Shown here piece after piece: positions 16,100 through 23,779 of a stretch of DNA of 48,827 nucleotides. The notes under the pieces were generated by a model. It worked only from the letters and a program-made list of their open reading frames with translations. It was not told the origin of the DNA and ran no database searches. Made by a program: the position numbers and the translations under genes. Within the stretch, counting starts at the first letter, position 1. Each line of letters opens with the position of its first letter. The DNA is from Gammaproteobacteria bacterium (GTDB taxonomy: Bacteria > Pseudomonadota > Gammaproteobacteria > GCA-001735895): contig JAHEKJ010000015.1 in the NCBI GenBank assembly GCA_024638385.1, forward strand, positions 1 through 48,827, in the 5' to 3' direction.

Positions 16100-17002
16100 A
16101 TGAGCAACGCGATATCGTCGCCGGCGATTCGACGCCCGACGCTGTTCGACGTTTGGCGCCTGCTGTTCGTCGGTGGGATCTGGGGCGGCGCGTTCATTTT
16201 CATCACGCTGGCACTCGAGGAATTCGGCCCGGTCGGCATCGCCGCCTGGCGGGTCGCGCTCGGCGGGCTCGTGCTGGTCGTTATCTCGTTGCTGATCGGA
16301 CAGCGCTTTCCGCACGGCTGGCGCCACTGGCGCTATATCTTCGTCGTCGGGTTGCTCAACAGCGCGGTGCCGTTCTTCCTGATCGGTTGGGGGCAACAAT
16401 TCATCAGCAGCGCCGAATCCGCGCTGCTGGTCGCGATGGGTACCTTCGTGTCGCTACTGCTGTCGCACTTCACCAGCCACGACGAGCGCATCAACCGCGC
16501 GCGCGTGGCCGGCGTGGGCATCGGCTTCATCGGCGTGCTGGTACTGGTGTTCTGGGAACTGGTCGAGTCCGGCACCGGCAACCTGGCAGGCCAACTGGCG
16601 GTGATGGCGGCCGGTTGCAGTTACGCCACCTCGTCGGTAATCTCGCGCCGCCTGACCCACTTGCCGATGATCTCGACGTCCGCCGCGACCATGGCGAGCG
16701 CCTGCCTGTACATGATTCCGCTGGCGTTCCTGCTCGAGGACCCGCTGCCGGCGAACGCGGGTCCGCTGTCGCTGATCGCGATTGCCTATCTTGGCGTCAT
16801 CGCCACCGCGCTCGCGTTCACGCTGCGTTTTTTCATCATCCGTGCCAACGGCGCGGTGTTCATGTCGCAGGTCGGTTACCTGGTGCCGCTGTTCGGCGTC
16901 ATCTGGTCGGGCCTGTATTTCGCCGACGCGATCGGTTTGCAAACCCTGGTCTCGCTCGGCCTGATCCTTGCCGGCATCGCGATCACGCGGCGCGGCGGCT
17001 GA
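16100..17002 (+). CDS. EamA/DMT family permease
   Basis: A 300-residue inner-membrane protein with about ten hydrophobic segments in two EamA repeats (roughly 15-140 and 155-295). The repeat starts GGIWGGAFIFITLALEEFGP and AGCSYATSSVISRRL are typical of the drug/metabolite transporter superfamily. The substrate is unknown. It is divergent from the nitrile hydratase operon, so export of an amide or acid product, or a role in amino-acid export, are possibilities only from position. GAGAGC lies a few bases before the ATG. Confidence 0.85.
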   Translation: MSNAISSPAIRRPTLFDVWRLLFVGGIWGGAFIFITLALEEFGPVGIAAWRVALGGLVLVVISLLIGQRFPHGWRHWRYIFVVGLLNSAVPFFLIGWGQQFISSAESALLVAMGTFVSLLLSHFTSHDERINRARVAGVGIGFIGVLVLVFWELVESGTGNLAGQLAVMAAGCSYATSSVISRRLTHLPMISTSAATMASACLYMIPLAFLLEDPLPANAGPLSLIAIAYLGVIATALAFTLRFFIIRANGAVFMSQVGYLVPLFGVIWSGLYFADAIGLQTLVSLGLILAGIAITRRGG

Positions 17003-17020
17003 GCGGGTTCGTCGCGGCGA

Positions 17021-17374
17021 TTACTCGCCGCAAACCTCGCCGCACGCGGCGCCCCGGCGGCGGCGCAGCCAGAATTCGTAGGCCCACTCTCCGAGCGGGC
17101 GCATTAGCGGCAGCTCGAACAATTCCCACAGTCGACGAAAAGGCGTGTGCCCCCACGCGCGAATGTTGGCGTCGAGACCGGTGAGCCAGTCGCCGTCGGC
17201 GGTCCGCAGGTGCAGGCGGGCAAGCAGCAGCGCCTTGTCCGGCAGGCCGTCGTCGGCCTCCAGCTCGTGGACATTTTCGAACGCCAGCCGATCGCCGGCG
17301 AGCCGCTCGAGCCTGGCGACCTCGGCCCGGCAGATCGGGCAGGCGCCGTCGTAGTAAAGCGTATCTTTTGCCAT
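17021..17374 (-). CDS. DCC family thiol-disulfide oxidoreductase-like protein (DUF393)
   Basis: A 117-residue protein with the DGACPIC motif (D9-G10-A11-C12-P13-I14-C15) near the N terminus, which gives the DCC family its redox CxxC site. The C-terminal half is rich in Trp, Leu and Arg, ending RRRRGAACGEVCGE with two further cysteines. Predicted thioredoxin-like fold; members are often near photolyase or fatty-acid genes but their substrates are unknown. The start at 17374 (MAKDTLYYDG) is chosen to place the motif at the usual distance. It is convergent with the EamA gene across 18 bases. Confidence 0.85.
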   Translation of the reverse strand: MAKDTLYYDGACPICRAEVARLERLAGDRLAFENVHELEADDGLPDKALLLARLHLRTADGDWLTGLDANIRAWGHTPFRRLWELFELPLMRPLGEWAYEFWLRRRRGAACGEVCGE

Positions 17375-17520
17375 CCCGTGTTTACGCCGGATTCGCGGCA
17401 CCGGATCGCTGCGCGCCGCCAGCCGACCCCGGCAGCGACGGCGCCAGGTTGTCTCATTCGGACTTCAATCCGGCGCGAAGGGGCATGCAGGGAAGTCGAT
17501 CGGGTGCTAGGTTAATGGCG

Positions 17521-17542
17521 CTTCGGGGCACTTGCCCCGAAG
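17521..17542 (+). promoter_or_regulatory. Strong hairpin in the leader of the GYD gene
   Basis: CTTCGGGGC (17521-17529), loop ACTT, and GCCCCGAAG (17534-17542) form a perfect nine-pair stem followed by TTTG. It lies 44 bases upstream of the GYD start. No plus-strand gene ends nearby except the EamA gene 520 bases back, so a leader attenuator or late terminator are both possible. Only three T bases follow, which makes an efficient intrinsic terminator doubtful. Confidence 0.45.
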
Positions 17543-17586
17543 TTTGTATGGTTTCGATTCATCGACGATCAGATCGGGAGAATCCC

Positions 17587-17925
17587 ATGGGAATTTACAT
17601 TACACAAGGAAACTACTCGCAATCCGCCATCAAGGGCATGGTCGACCATCCGGAAGACCGCGAAAAAGCCGTCGCCGGGCTGGCCGAGTCGGTCGGCGCC
17701 AGGATGCTGCAATACTACGTCACCACCGGCGAATACGACTTCCTCGTCGTGTTCGAGGGCGACAACCTGCAGGACATGGTCGCAGCGCTGATGGTGGCCG
17801 GCTCAACCGGCGGAGTCACCAACCTGAAAACAATCCAGGCCCTCACCACCAAAGAGGCCAGGGCGGCGATGGAAAAGGCCAAAACGGCGCGCGCCGCGTT
17901 CCAGCCCGCGGGCGCCGGTCGTTGA
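17587..17925 (+). CDS. GYD domain protein
   Basis: A 112-residue protein of the GYD family, named for its Gly-Tyr-Asp motif, here TGEYDFLVVFEGD near residues 46-58. The fold is a ferredoxin-like dimeric alpha/beta barrel; function is unknown. The start at 17587 has GGGAG about six bases upstream. The C-terminal 25 residues are an Ala/Lys-rich helix. An in-frame reading back to 17368 lacks support. It is preceded by a strong hairpin, and the 212 bases before it contain no other gene. Confidence 0.85.
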   Translation: MGIYITQGNYSQSAIKGMVDHPEDREKAVAGLAESVGARMLQYYVTTGEYDFLVVFEGDNLQDMVAALMVAGSTGGVTNLKTIQALTTKEARAAMEKAKTARAAFQPAGAGR

Positions 17926-18230
17926 GCTAGCCCGGTTTGGCGGGCCGCGCGCCCGACCGGCGCACCCGGCCCGCCGCCTGTCGGTCGCATCGCGGCCGGC
18001 GAATTCAAGCGTGACCCTTCACGACGCCTTTCCTGCGACTTATTTCATCTGGCCGACCGCCGTCGACCGGCGGTATAGTTTGCATCCGGCCGCACAGGCT
18101 AAAAATGTAACCCGCCGCTTCGAGGACGACAGGCATCAGCCCGGGCGCTCGGGCGGCGGCGCGGAATTTCATTCGGGGCATTGCGCGATCGACCCATGGC
18201 AAGCCTCGCAAAACCACGAGAGGACAGTCT
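17926..18230. other. 305-base gene-free region with a small hairpin
   Basis: No convincing gene is present here. CCGCCG (18057-18062), loop TCGAC, and CGGCGG (18068-18073) form a perfect six-pair hairpin immediately followed by TATAGT (18074-18079), which could be a -10 box for the membrane protein gene at 18231. Frames that cross the region continue as shadows of that gene. The first part, just after the GYD stop, is very GC-rich and may end its transcript. Confidence 0.5.
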
Positions 18231-18650
18231 ATGAGCTTCTATCTGATCCTTTTTGCCATTGCGATACTGATCGTCGCGATGGTTATGACGCTGGTGAAGT
18301 ACTCCGGGCAACGCGAGCGCCGGCCGACGCGGCAGCCGGCGACGCGACGCGGGGCGACGTCGATTCGCCAGCGCACCCGCTGGCGCGCGGTCAAGATCGC
18401 GCCGGGACTGATCGCCTGCGATGCGGCCCAGGAGGTGGCCGATCGGGTCTTCCTTGCCGGCGAATCGCCGCACCTGCCGCTCGGCAGCTGCGGGCAGGTC
18501 GATTGCCGCTGCAGGTACGTCCATCTCGACGACCGGCGTAGCGGCGGCGACCGGCGCATCGACCTCGGCAGCCTCGGCGATTACCTGCCCCACGAACAGT
18601 CCGACCGCCGCCGGGGCGCCGACCGGCGTGCGCGCGGCGTTCCCGCCTGA
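18231..18650 (+). CDS. Small membrane-anchored protein with Cys cluster and DRR repeats
   Basis: A 139-residue protein of unknown function. Residues 1-22 form one hydrophobic segment (FYLILFAIAILIVAMVMTLV), followed by an Arg-rich stretch. A conserved-looking core begins RWRAVKIAPGLIACDAAQ, then a cluster SCGQVDCRCRY with the pattern C-x4-C-x-C, and two related motifs DDRRSGGDRR and SDRRRGADRR about 20 residues apart. The cysteines could bind metal, and the body should face the cytoplasm given the Arg-rich segment after the helix. The ATG is preceded by GAGAGGA. Nothing in the neighbourhood assigns a role. Confidence 0.75.
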   Translation: MSFYLILFAIAILIVAMVMTLVKYSGQRERRPTRQPATRRGATSIRQRTRWRAVKIAPGLIACDAAQEVADRVFLAGESPHLPLGSCGQVDCRCRYVHLDDRRSGGDRRIDLGSLGDYLPHEQSDRRRGADRRARGVPA

Positions 18651-18675
18651 GCGGGGGCGACGCGGCGCACCGGCG

Positions 18676-19053
18676 TCAACAGGTCGAATGAAAAAGCCCG
18701 CCGACCGCTTCGCCGGCCTGCGCGAGTTCGTTGTAGAGGCGCGCGGCTTCGCGGGTTTCGGCGATGCGCACGTCGATGCCCGCCGCGGCGAGTCGTTCGA
18801 GCGTCGCCGGGCTCGTCTGCAGGCGTAGCTGCATGCCCCGGCTGAGGACGACGATCCGGCAGCCGCGCTCGATCAACTCCTCGACGTCGGCCGGCAGGAT
18901 CCCGGGGACGTGCTCGGTGCCGGTCTCGCGCCAGTCCCAGGCACGCCCGCCGCCGGGCCAGAGTTTGAAATCCTTGCCGTCGCCGATTTCGGCAACGCGA
19001 ATTCGCCCCCAGGAAAGGCTTTCGATGAGTGGAGACTGGCCGGGTTCGGTCAT
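18676..19053 (-). CDS. Mth938-like domain protein (DUF498)
   Basis: A 125-residue cytoplasmic protein with the Mth938/AAMDC-like pattern: FKLWPGGGRAWDWRETGTEH near 30-49, PGI, and a CRIVVLSRGMQLRL strand near 64-78. The fold is known from structural genomics as a small alpha/beta domain; proposed roles in respiratory-complex assembly or metabolism are not established for bacterial members. It is on the same strand as, and downstream of, a 67-residue membrane protein and the cyclase gene, though the 196-base gap to the former makes a single operon uncertain. Confidence 0.82.
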   Translation of the reverse strand: MTEPGQSPLIESLSWGRIRVAEIGDGKDFKLWPGGGRAWDWRETGTEHVPGILPADVEELIERGCRIVVLSRGMQLRLQTSPATLERLAAAGIDVRIAETREAARLYNELAQAGEAVGGLFHSTC

Positions 19054-19249
19054 CTTCGTTGCGGCGTAACGCGCCAGCGCCGGCGCGAAATACCGCCAAC
19101 CTTAGCACAATCGGAAAATCGTTTTCACGCGCCGCGCCGAACTGCCGGATCGACGAGTCGCCGCGGGCGCAATCGAGACGCGCCACGGGGCGGCACAATC
19201 GCGGCCATCGAACGCCACAGAGAGCGCGATGCCGGAATCGCCCGCCGGA

Positions 19250-19453
19250 CTACTGGAGTTGTTCGTCGATCGCGCGGCGCCGCGTCGTCGCGGTGTCGTT
19301 GACGAACTGATTGACGTCGATTGCCTTTTGCCGAGCCGCGATCGGATCGTCGGTCTCGAAGCCGGCCTCGGGCGTGCCGCGATGCGCCTGGTAATTCTGA
19401 AACACGAGCAGGCTAACCAGTAGAACCGAGATCAGGGTAATTATGAATCGCAT
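19250..19453 (-). CDS. Small single-pass membrane protein, unknown
   Basis: A 67-residue protein. Residues 2-20 (RFIITLISVLLVSLLVFQN) form one hydrophobic helix; the remainder is polar and mostly charged, ending RRRAIDEQLQ. The start at 19453 is chosen over one at 19471 because the latter adds residues before the helix. A TATACT box ends seven bases before the ATG, the same arrangement as at the nitrile hydratase alpha gene, and no Shine-Dalgarno sequence is visible. It lies 36 bases downstream of the cyclase gene on the same strand. Confidence 0.6.
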   Translation of the reverse strand: MRFIITLISVLLVSLLVFQNYQAHRGTPEAGFETDDPIAARQKAIDVNQFVNDTATTRRRAIDEQLQ

Positions 19454-19489
19454 GCCGAAGAGTATAGTCAATATTTTGACGACGTGGGG

Positions 19490-22400
19490 TCAGACCGGCC
19501 TCTCGTCGTCGATCGCCTGCGCGAGCGCGGGCAGCGCGTAAACCAGGCCGATGCGCTCGGCCTCGGCGTGCAATTCGCGCAGCTCGGCGAGCGTCTCGGT
19601 CGCGCGATTGCCGCGACCCCGGGCAGCCAGCGCGCGACCGCGCGCGATCGCGAAGCGGCAGCGCGGCAACGGCTCGGCCAGCGTGTACTCCTCGAGCGCG
19701 CGGGCGTAGCGTTCGGCCTCGTCCCAGTCCTGCAACTGCAGGCAGACTTCGATCGCGTCCTCGTAGAAGTTCAGGTAATTGTGCCCGGTGCTGCCCGCGG
19801 CGAGCAGTGCTTCGGCCTCGCCGAGCGCGGCGCGGCGCTCGCCCGATTCTTCACTCGCGAGTGCGAGGATGCCGAGCGCGATCGGTCCGCCGAAGCTCAT
19901 GCCGGCCTCGGAGTTACGCAGCAATTCGACGCCGTCGTGCGCCAGCCGACGGGCGTCGTTGCGCGCATCGCGCGCCAGTGCGACGCGCGCGAGCAGATAC
20001 AGGCAAACGCCCTCGAACATCTGTGAGCCGATGCGGCGGGCAATCTCGAGACCGTCGTCGATCCAGCGCTCGCCGTCGTCGAGCTTGCCGATGCTTGCCC
20101 AGAACGAGCCACCTATCATCGACGCCAGCATCTCGGCGCGCTGGTCGCCGGTCTTGCGCGCCTGCTCGAGCGCTTCGGCGTAATCCCGCGCGGTCGCGTC
20201 GAGGTCGTTTTGCCAGCAAGTGACGTAACCCCGCAGTGACAGGTTGGCCGCGATCACGCGGCCGAAACCGTGCTCGCGCGCGAGTTCGATACAGGCATCG
20301 AAGTATTGCCGCGCCGAGATGAAACGACCGCGGTTGTACTCGGCGTCGGCCAGCCCGGACAGCGCCATCGCCTCGACGTCGGCCGAGCCGGCCTCGCGCG
20401 CGTGCCGCAGCGAGGCCTCGTTGGCCGCGAGGCAGGCGTCGATTTCGCCGCGAAAGAAAAGCACGCCGCCGCGCATCTGGTGAATCTGCGCGAGTTCATG
20501 ACTCAGGCGATGCTCCCGCGCGATTTCCTCGGCTTCGTCGAGCAATGCAAGCATTTCCTCGTGCGCATCGCTATTGCCGAGACCGGCGGCCATTCCGATT
20601 CTGGCCTGACAGCGGCCGATCTCACCATCAGAGGCCTCGCCGGCGAAGCGGTAGGCGCCGATCGATTCGGGGATACGGCCGAGTATGCGCAACGTCTCGC
20701 CCTCGAGACAGGCCAGCGCGAAGACCTCGGAGTCGGGCGCGATCTCGAGCCCCCGGCGCACGAGTTGCAGCGCGCGCTCGGGCCGGTAGAGATCGAGCTG
20801 GCGCTGCGCTGCCCGCAGGTAGGCGCTGGCCGCGCCGTGATCGCCGGCACGGTCGAGATGTTCGGCGTGCAGGATCGAATCGCGTTCGGCGAACCATTCG
20901 GCGGCGCGGCGATGCAGCCCGGCTCTTTGCCCCTTCAGCAGCGACGCGTAGATGCCGCCCTGGATCAGCGCGTGGGCAAAGATATAGAACTCGCCGTCGG
21001 GCCGCACGAGCTGGTGGTTGACGAGCTCCTGGCAATCGTAGTCCGGGTTATCGACGAGATGGCGCAAACCCTCGGCGGCGAAGCGCTGGCCGAGGATCGA
21101 CGCCGCCCGCAACGCGAGCTTGTCCGCGCCCGGCAAGTGATCCAGGCGCGACAGCACCAGGCTCTTGATCGAGTCGGGCAGGCTGTCGGTGGTACTCTGG
21201 TCGCCACCGAGCAGCAATTGCTCGAGGAACAGCGGGTTGCCCTCGGCGCGCTCGATACAGCGCCGGACGAAAGCCTCGTCGGCGTCGCTGCACGACTGCG
21301 CCAGCCGCAGCGAATCTTCCTTGCGCAGCGGACCGAGATCCCAGGTCACGACCGGGTGCTCGCTGGTGCGCGCGCGCCAGTTGGTATCGATCGGATCGCC
21401 TTCGAGCCGCGAACTCATGATCATCAACGCCGGCGACTCGGCGACGACCGCGGTCAGCGAGGCGAGATAGGCCAGCGTCTCCGGGTCGGCCCAGTGCAGG
21501 CCCTCGACGACGACCAGCAGCGGGTTGTGGCGCGCGAGACGCGCGATGATCGCGCCGACCGTGCGGTGCTTGCCGTCGCTGCGCGCCGCGACCTCCATCG
21601 CATCGTAGAGGGTTCTGAGTTCGAGCGGCTGGGTCAGGTCGAGCAGATCGTTCAGGTAAACCCGCTGCTCGGGGTCGAGGATGCCGCTGGCTTCGAGCTG
21701 CTCGACGGCCTTTTCACGCTTGCGCTTGCCGCTGCCCTGCTTGATGCCGAGCAGGCTGCGCACCAGCGCCGGGATCGCTTCCTGGCCCTTGCCGACGCCG
21801 AAGTCGAGCACCAGCACCTTGTGCGGAATGAAGCCGCGCTCGGCGGCCTGGCGGATCATTGCCTCGATCAGCCGGGTCTTGCCGATGCCGGGCTCGCCGC
21901 GCATGTAAATCGTCTGCCCCTCGCGGCTCTTGAGACATTCGCCGAGCAGGCCGGCGAACTGGGCGAGCTCGGCGCGGCGGCCGACGAACTGCGAATAGAC
22001 GCTGAACGCCGACGGTTCGAGGCTGGAGCGGACCTTGCGCAGGCGGAAGGCCTGCACCGGTTCGGACACCCCCTTGACGCGAACCGGTTCGAGCGCATCG
22101 GCCTCGATCAGGTTGCCGGCCAGGGCATGCGTGCTCGCGGTCATCTGGATCGTGCCCGGCGCGGCGCTTTGCTCCATGCGCGCGGCCAGCGCCACGGTCG
22201 GGCCGGAGGCATCGTATTCGGGTTTGTCGGGATCGTCACCGACCTCGAGAACGACGATCTCGCCCGAGTTCAGCCCGACCCTGATTTGGGTGCCGGCGCC
22301 GTGACTGGCTTCGAGTTCGCGCGCGTAGTCGGCGATGCGCCGCTGCATGTCGAGCGCCGCGCGGCAGGCTTCGAGCGCGTGGCGCTCGCTCGCGACCGGC

Positions 22401-22882
22401 GCGCCGAACATCGCCATGATGCCGTCGCCCATGAAACGGCAAACCGTGCCGAGATTGCCTTCGACCGCCTCGCACATTTGACGTGTCGCGCGATACAGCA
22501 GCGCATGCGCTTCCTCGGCGTCGAGATGTTCCGTTGCCGCGGTCGAACCGACGATATCGGCGAACAGCATCGTCACCGGTTTGCGTTCGCCCGGAATCCG
22601 CGACCAGGCCGAAATGTCGTCGTCGAGACGCAGCGCTCCCGCGGCAGCCGCATCGACGGTGCCGGGCGTTTGATCTCGCGATTGCAGTGCCGCCGCAGCG
22701 CGCAGGATGCGCAGGCGATGACCGGCCGAGCGTATACCGATGTCCTTGAGCACGTCCTGGTCGAGGCTGGGCAGCAATTCCCAGTCGATGTCATTGTCTT
22801 CGAACAGGGAGGCGTACTTCCCCAGCCCGAGTTGCTGCAACCAGGTCGCGACCGACGCTGACATCAGTGAGCCGTCATCCAC
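19490..22882 (-). CDS. SAM-class III cyclase-AAA ATPase-TPR signalling protein
   Basis: A 1130-residue multidomain protein. Residues about 8-65 resemble a SAM domain (LGLGKYASLFEDNDID). Residues about 100-270 form a class III nucleotide cyclase with metal-binding Asp109 in LFADIVGST and Asp153 in MGDGIMAMFG. A STAND/AAA-type ATPase follows, with Walker A GEPGIGKT at 329-336 and a Walker B-like LLVVVEGLHW near 455. The rest, about 690-1120, is helical, with TPR-like repeats. This is the architecture of large bacterial cyclase-ATPase regulators. The start is GTG at 22882 with GAGG five bases upstream. It follows fghA by 59 bases on the same strand, so it may be part of the formaldehyde operon. 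The cyclase product cannot be read from the sequence. Confidence 0.85.
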   Translation of the reverse strand: MDDGSLMSASVATWLQQLGLGKYASLFEDNDIDWELLPSLDQDVLKDIGIRSAGHRLRILRAAAALQSRDQTPGTVDAAAAGALRLDDDISAWSRIPGERKPVTMLFADIVGSTAATEHLDAEEAHALLYRATRQMCEAVEGNLGTVCRFMGDGIMAMFGAPVASERHALEACRAALDMQRRIADYARELEASHGAGTQIRVGLNSGEIVVLEVGDDPDKPEYDASGPTVALAARMEQSAAPGTIQMTASTHALAGNLIEADALEPVRVKGVSEPVQAFRLRKVRSSLEPSAFSVYSQFVGRRAELAQFAGLLGECLKSREGQTIYMRGEPGIGKTRLIEAMIRQAAERGFIPHKVLVLDFGVGKGQEAIPALVRSLLGIKQGSGKRKREKAVEQLEASGILDPEQRVYLNDLLDLTQPLELRTLYDAMEVAARSDGKHRTVGAIIARLARHNPLLVVVEGLHWADPETLAYLASLTAVVAESPALMIMSSRLEGDPIDTNWRARTSEHPVVTWDLGPLRKEDSLRLAQSCSDADEAFVRRCIERAEGNPLFLEQLLLGGDQSTTDSLPDSIKSLVLSRLDHLPGADKLALRAASILGQRFAAEGLRHLVDNPDYDCQELVNHQLVRPDGEFYIFAHALIQGGIYASLLKGQRAGLHRRAAEWFAERDSILHAEHLDRAGDHGAASAYLRAAQRQLDLYRPERALQLVRRGLEIAPDSEVFALACLEGETLRILGRIPESIGAYRFAGEASDGEIGRCQARIGMAAGLGNSDAHEEMLALLDEAEEIAREHRLSHELAQIHQMRGGVLFFRGEIDACLAANEASLRHAREAGSADVEAMALSGLADAEYNRGRFISARQYFDACIELAREHGFGRVIAANLSLRGYVTCWQNDLDATARDYAEALEQARKTGDQRAEMLASMIGGSFWASIGKLDDGERWIDDGLEIARRIGSQMFEGVCLYLLARVALARDARNDARRLAHDGVELLRNSEAGMSFGGPIALGILALASEESGERRAALGEAEALLAAGSTGHNYLNFYEDAIEVCLQLQDWDEAERYARALEEYTLAEPLPRCRFAIARGRALAARGRGNRATETLAELRELHAEAERIGLVYALPALAQAIDDERPV

Positions 22883-22941
22883 TCTCCCCTCGCGGCATTA
22901 TACGTGCGCCATGGTCGCTTGTCGCTCGGCCGCGCGGCCGG

Positions 22942-23778
22942 CTACTTCAGGTAACGCGCGTGGTACTCGAAGTGATCTTCGATGAAGGTCGAGATGAAGT
23001 GATAGCTGTGATCATAGCCGGGCTGCATGCGCAGGGTCAGCGACTGACCGGCGGCATCGCAGGCGGTCTGGAAATGATCCGGCAACAACTGACCGTCGTG
23101 CAGAAACTCGTCGGCGTCGCCCTGGTCGACCAGGATGTCGTCGACGCGCGCGCCGGACGCGACCAGGCAGCTGGCGTCCCAGGCTTCCCAGGCGCTGCGG
23201 TCGTCGCCGAGATAGGCGCCGAAACAGCCCTCGCCCCACGGGCAGCTGACCGGGTTTGCGATCGGCGCGAAGGCCGATACCGAGCGGTACTCGCCCGGCA
23301 GCTTGAGCGCGCAGATCAGCGCCCCGTGGCCGCCCATCGAATGTCCCGTGATCGACTTGATGCCCGGTATTAGCGGCAACTCCGATTCGAGCAGCGCCGG
23401 CAGTTCGCGGGTGACGTAATCGAACATCGCGTAGTGCGGAGTCCACGGGTTTTGCGTCGCGTTGACGTAAAAGCCCGCGGCCTGGCCCAGATCGTAGCGC
23501 TCGGGCTCGTCGGCGACGTCGTCGCCGCGCGGGCTCGTGTCCGGGAAAACGATCGCGATGCCATGACGCGCGGCGAAGCGCTGGAAACCGCCCTTGGTGC
23601 GCGCGTTATCGTCGGTGCAGGTCAGGCCCGACAGCCAGTACAATGCCGGCACCTTGTCATCCCGCGCCTGCGGCGGCAGGTAGACCGAGAAAGTCATGTC
23701 GCAATGACAGACCGCCGACGCGTGGGTGTAGCGGTTCAGGTAGCCGCCGCATTCCTTGATGCTTTCGATTTCGCGCAT
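22942..23778 (-). CDS. fghA: S-formylglutathione hydrolase
   Basis: A 278-residue serine hydrolase that cleaves S-formylglutathione to formate and glutathione, completing formaldehyde detoxification. The nucleophile Ser147 sits in GHSMGGHGAL (145-154), with the catalytic Asp in VDQGDADEF and His in YDHSYHF. The SPRGDD loop and WLSGLTCTD segment match the family. It begins one base after the stop of the class III alcohol dehydrogenase, an operon that supplies its substrate. Length is the usual 278-280. Confidence 0.95.
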   Translation of the reverse strand: MREIESIKECGGYLNRYTHASAVCHCDMTFSVYLPPQARDDKVPALYWLSGLTCTDDNARTKGGFQRFAARHGIAIVFPDTSPRGDDVADEPERYDLGQAAGFYVNATQNPWTPHYAMFDYVTRELPALLESELPLIPGIKSITGHSMGGHGALICALKLPGEYRSVSAFAPIANPVSCPWGEGCFGAYLGDDRSAWEAWDASCLVASGARVDDILVDQGDADEFLHDGQLLPDHFQTACDAAGQSLTLRMQPGYDHSYHFISTFIEDHFEYHARYLK

Positions 23779-23779
23779 G

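Noticed and set aside
18011..18541. Plus-strand 176-codon frame overlapping the small membrane protein
   Set aside because: Compositionally biased Arg/Pro/Gly translation; the overlapping frame at 18231 has a good ribosome binding site, a membrane helix and an organised motif pattern.
20270..22861. Plus-strand open frame of 863 codons opposite the cyclase gene
   Set aside because: Antisense shadow produced by GC-rich codon bias; no motifs, whereas the minus-strand frame has clear cyclase and Walker motifs.
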